NCBI GenBank assembly: GCA_036659415.1
Contig: JAVXCQ010000006.1
Coordinates: 13,791 to 77,790, forward strand
DNA: 64,000 nucleotides
Source of the DNA: JAVXCQ01 sp036659415
Lineage (GTDB): Bacteria; Bacillota; Negativicutes; Acidaminococcales; Acidaminococcaceae
Direction of reading: 5' to 3'
Positions 61,876 through 64,000 of this stretch are shown piece after piece. The stretch's first letter is position 1. Each line of letters opens with the position of its first letter. The position numbers and the translations under genes were made by a program. Below the pieces are notes generated by a model. That model did not search any database and had not been told where the DNA came from. It saw nothing but the letters and a program-made list of their open reading frames with translations.

Positions 61876-62037
61876 ATGTACTTTTTTGGAATTTCCATTG
61901 CTATTTTTATGGCTTTTTATGTTTACACGGATGCTAAAAAGAAAAAATTACCAACGGCTTCTATGTGGGCCTTTGCCACCTTCTTAGTTTGGATTATTGG
62001 GTTCCCGCTTTATTGGTATAAACACATTAAAAAATAA
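61876..62037 (+). CDS. 53-residue membrane protein
   Basis: A short gene after ileS. Two hydrophobic segments (YFFGISIAIFMAFYVYT and AFATFLVWIIGFPLYWY) are separated by KKKKLPTASMW, a hairpin-like pair of helices. GGGGAGGA lies 7-8 bases before ATG 61876. I do not recognise the family. A strong terminator follows about 55 bases downstream. Confidence 0.75.
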   Translation: MYFFGISIAIFMAFYVYTDAKKKKLPTASMWAFATFLVWIIGFPLYWYKHIKK

Positions 62038-62091
62038 ATAAACACTAGGGGAAGAGTGTTTAATAGCTGGCAAGAATAGTAGTAGCGACAC

Positions 62092-62134
62092 AAAAACAGG
62101 CAGTTCATTCACAAAGAATGAACTGCCTGTTTTG
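62092..62134. terminator. strong terminator after the 53-residue gene
   Basis: Perfect 18-bp stem AAAACAGGCAGTTCATTC and complement with a 5-base loop; T rich after it. Confidence 0.9.
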
Positions 62135-62178
62135 CCATTTATGGTCGTAAAAAGAGCCCATAGGGCGCTTGAACGCAT

Positions 62179-62205
62179 AAAAAAATGCCAGCCTTAAGCT
62201 GGCAG
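62179..62205 (-). terminator. terminator of the small minus-strand gene
   Basis: Stem TGCCAGC / GCTGGCA, 5-base loop, with a seven-base T run on the minus strand, 8 bases past the stop of the 63-residue gene. Confidence 0.85.
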
Positions 62206-62212
62206 GAAGAAA

Positions 62213-62404
62213 CTAATCATCGAATTTTTTCCAAGCGTCTTTGATAATTTGTTCTTGACTACGTTTTACTTTCTTTTCGATATTTATGAAGTTGTTATCT
62301 CGATGGTCGGTAGAGTAATCCGCATAGTCAACCTCGTGTTCAAATTGTTCATAGCTACGGTTATAGTCACCATGGCCGTCGTCACAATTATAAATACATT
62401 GCAT
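62213..62404 (-). CDS. unknown 63-residue acidic protein
   Basis: A small monocistronic gene with GGAGGT six bases before ATG 62404 and its own terminator, which together make it credible. The sequence is rich in Asp, Tyr, His and Asn (YNCDDGHGDYNRSYEQFEHE, YADYSTDHRDNN), ending in a charged helix (EKKVKRSQEQIIKDAWKKFDD). No membrane segment. Family unknown; the D/H/C-rich N-terminus could bind metal. Confidence 0.72.
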   Translation of the reverse strand: MQCIYNCDDGHGDYNRSYEQFEHEVDYADYSTDHRDNNFINIEKKVKRSQEQIIKDAWKKFDD

Positions 62405-62477
62405 CGTGTAACCTCCACTGCTTCATATGCTCAAACTTCATTATGGCTCAAGCCTTATTGCGGCTAAATTGTTAGTA

Positions 62478-62554
62478 TGGTGGGGTTATACGGGATCGAA
62501 CCGTAGACCTCATCGATGTGAACGATGCGCTCTAACCAGCTGAGCTATAACCCC
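62478..62554 (-). tRNA. tRNA-Val(CAC)
   Basis: 77 nt with encoded CCA. Acceptor GGGGTTA/TAACCCC, anticodon stem-loop CATCG-TTCACAT-CGATG giving anticodon CAC (Val, GUG), T-arm TACGG-TTCGATC-CCGTA. All stems pair. Confidence 0.96.
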
Positions 62555-62699
62555 TTACTAAAAAGAATTATAGCCCTCTGAGTATAAAAGTCAAGTTTAT
62601 TGAGTGAAAAAGACGTAACTTTTTTAGTCAGACGGCAGGAATTTACGCTTGCAAGAGGGAATTAGAAAAATAGTAGAAGAGAAAGGACGGAGTTTGAGT

Positions 62700-63782
62700 A
62701 TGATTAAAATAACCAAAAAGCAAGCTTGTGTCGGGTGTTATGCTTGCGCCAACCGTTGCCCCAAGCAATGCATTACCCTTACGGCAGATGCCGAAGGCTT
62801 TGTTTATCCTCGGGTGGATAGTGCAAAGTGTGTAGAGTGTAATTTATGTGTACAGGTTTGTCCCCTACTTAAGACTAACAACGAGCAAGTAACACCGCAA
62901 GTGTTCGCTTGCCTTAATAAAAATGCCAAAGTACGGGCTAGTAGTTCTTCCGGCGGCACCTTTACTTTATTGGCTGAAGCTATTTTGCGTCAAGGTGGTA
63001 GTATTTTTGGTGCGGTTTTTACCCAAGAATTTAAGGTACAGCACACAGTTGCCAACACCTGCCAAGAGTTAGAGGCTATGCGTGGGTCTAAATATGTGCA
63101 AAGCCAAATTGGCACAACCTATGTGCAGGCCGAGCAATTATTACGTAGTGGTAAACCGGTACTTTTTAGCGGCACTGGGTGTCAAATTGCCGGGTTAAAA
63201 GGCTTTTTGCGTCAAGCTTATGCCAACCTATGGACAGTAGATATTGTTTGCCATGGCGTGCCGAGCCCCAAAGTCTATCAGCAGTATTTGCAAGAATTGT
63301 CGGCAGAGGCAGGAGAAGCTATAACTAAGGTTAATTTTCGAGATAAAAAAACCGGCTGGCAGGGATTTAAGTTTATTGTGGAAACTGCTCACCAGCAGTT
63401 TGCGGCTACTAAACAGGAAGACCCTTATATGCGCGCATTTTTGAATAATTTGAGCACTAGACCCTCGTGTGCCGCTTGCAAATTTAATAATCAACGCAGT
63501 GTTGCCGATATTACCTTAGCAGATTATTGGGGTGTGGCAACCAAATTACCAGCAATGGATGATAATCAAGGAACCTCGCTGGTACTAGTGAATACGCCCC
63601 AAGGGCAGGAACTCTTTGATCGGATTAGTGCAAGTTTAGTGGTAGCGGTATCTACTTATGAGCACGCAGCCGCTTATAATCACGCCTTAACTAAGCCCAA
63701 TGTACAACATCCATACAGAAAGCTATTTTTTGAGCACCTCGGTAGAGAAAACATTAAAACTCTTGTTGATAAATTATTGTAA
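62700..63782 (+). CDS. F420-hydrogenase beta-subunit-like Fe-S protein
   Basis: About 360 residues. Two N-terminal [4Fe-4S] motifs (CVGCYACANRCPKQC and CVECNLCVQVCP), then the FrhB-type domain with SSSSGGTFTLLAEAIL, RGSKYVQSQIG, LFSGTGCQIAGLKGFL, VDIVCHGVPSPKVY and SCAACKFNNQRSVADITLADYWG. Such proteins often accompany polysaccharide pyruvyl transferases; none is seen before the window ends. Start ATG 62700 has CGGAG seven bases upstream. Confidence 0.9.
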   Translation: MIKITKKQACVGCYACANRCPKQCITLTADAEGFVYPRVDSAKCVECNLCVQVCPLLKTNNEQVTPQVFACLNKNAKVRASSSSGGTFTLLAEAILRQGGSIFGAVFTQEFKVQHTVANTCQELEAMRGSKYVQSQIGTTYVQAEQLLRSGKPVLFSGTGCQIAGLKGFLRQAYANLWTVDIVCHGVPSPKVYQQYLQELSAEAGEAITKVNFRDKKTGWQGFKFIVETAHQQFAATKQEDPYMRAFLNNLSTRPSCAACKFNNQRSVADITLADYWGVATKLPAMDDNQGTSLVLVNTPQGQELFDRISASLVVAVSTYEHAAAYNHALTKPNVQHPYRKLFFEHLGRENIKTLVDKLL

Positions 63783-63847
63783 AAGTATAAAAAGGAAATT
63801 TTAAGCATTTTTTAAAGGTTTGGCTCTATTACTAATTTTGAAAGGGT

Positions 63848-63923
63848 GGGGTTAACAGAACTCGAAGCTGTGACCTCTTCGATGTTAAAAAATTAACTAA
63901 CGGTGAAGACGTACTGTTAACCA
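63848..63923 (-). pseudogene. degenerate tRNA-like sequence
   Basis: On the minus strand, ends GTTAAC(A/C) and its complement form a perfect 7-bp acceptor; the T-arm ACAG-CTTCGAGTT-CTGT is kept. It aligns with the 3' 41 bases of tRNA-Val(CAC) at about 73% identity by eye. The D stem and anticodon stem no longer pair and no clear anticodon exists, so it is probably a decayed tRNA gene. Nothing else is evident from 63783 to 64000. Confidence 0.6.
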
Positions 63924-64000
63924 TGGATTTGGAACATGATGGGTCTACAAATAAAGCCTATTATTCAATAATTTCCATCGTTTCGCAATAAAAGGGCAAA

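Noticed and set aside
63848..63923. 3' end of a tmRNA gene running off the right edge
   Set aside because: Acceptor arms pair within 75 bases and no tag-peptide reading frame or typical tmRNA 3' sequence is seen; a decayed tRNA fits better.
1..64000. CRISPR arrays, insertion sequences, prophage or attachment sites
   Set aside because: No regularly spaced direct repeats, transposase, integrase or phage structural genes were seen; the only att-like hint is the tRNA remnant at 63.9 kb.

Overview
The window is a gene-dense bacterial chromosome segment of about 64 kb at roughly 40-45% G+C by eye. It has no insertion sequence, prophage gene or CRISPR array that I can see. Three T-box leaders, a perfect CIRCE element upstream of hrcA, the pgeF-yggS-sepF-ylmH-divIVA-ileS cell-division block and the nfeD-floA pair all point to Bacillota. 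An ArnT-like lipid glycosyltransferase with its own two-component system, a C_GCAxxG_C_C-family protein and a minimal SufC/SufB pair fit an anaerobic, possibly diderm member such as the Negativicutes. That placement is inference, not proven by the window.

Layout, left to right. The 3' end of a Cu(I) P-type ATPase gene is followed by a small zinc-ribbon gene, azlCD on the minus strand, and a DUF1015-serC-racemase operon. Next come lemA and a TPM-domain gene (minus), a class III CoA-transferase and a secreted PepSY protein. At 9.2-11.3 kb lie two tRNA-Arg(ACG) genes and a sodium/solute symporter gene behind an unusual T-box leader with one specifier stem and two complete antiterminator/terminator modules. 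A two-component system with an ArnT-like glycosyltransferase follows. Then comes a WYL-regulator operon with two unrecognised proteins and an ArsC/Spx-like protein, an unknown membrane pair with xth, and lgt. At 20.5-23 kb a CsoR-family repressor lies divergent to sufC-sufB; this SufC carries a cysteine-rich insertion.

From 23.8 to 62 kb the content is mostly housekeeping. It runs: leuS (T-box), a metallophosphoesterase gene, a lone prepilin, comEA-comEC-holA, rpsT, lepA-hemW, CIRCE-hrcA-grpE-dnaK-dnaJ-prmA-rsmE-mtaB-hinT, rpsU-yqeY, nfeD-floA, and pyridoxamine kinase with a vitamin ECF S-component. It continues with a two-domain polyphosphate:AMP phosphotransferase, a radical SAM gene, the ylm/sepF/divIVA block and ileS (T-box). 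The right end holds two tiny genes, tRNA-Val(CAC), an iron-sulfur F420-hydrogenase-beta-like gene and a decayed tRNA-like sequence.

The observations most worth following are the partially duplicated T-box, the cysteine-rich SufC beside a CsoR-type regulator that lacks its metal-ligand histidine, the uncharacterised WYL operon at 15.2-17.5 kb, and the tRNA-like remnant near the right edge.
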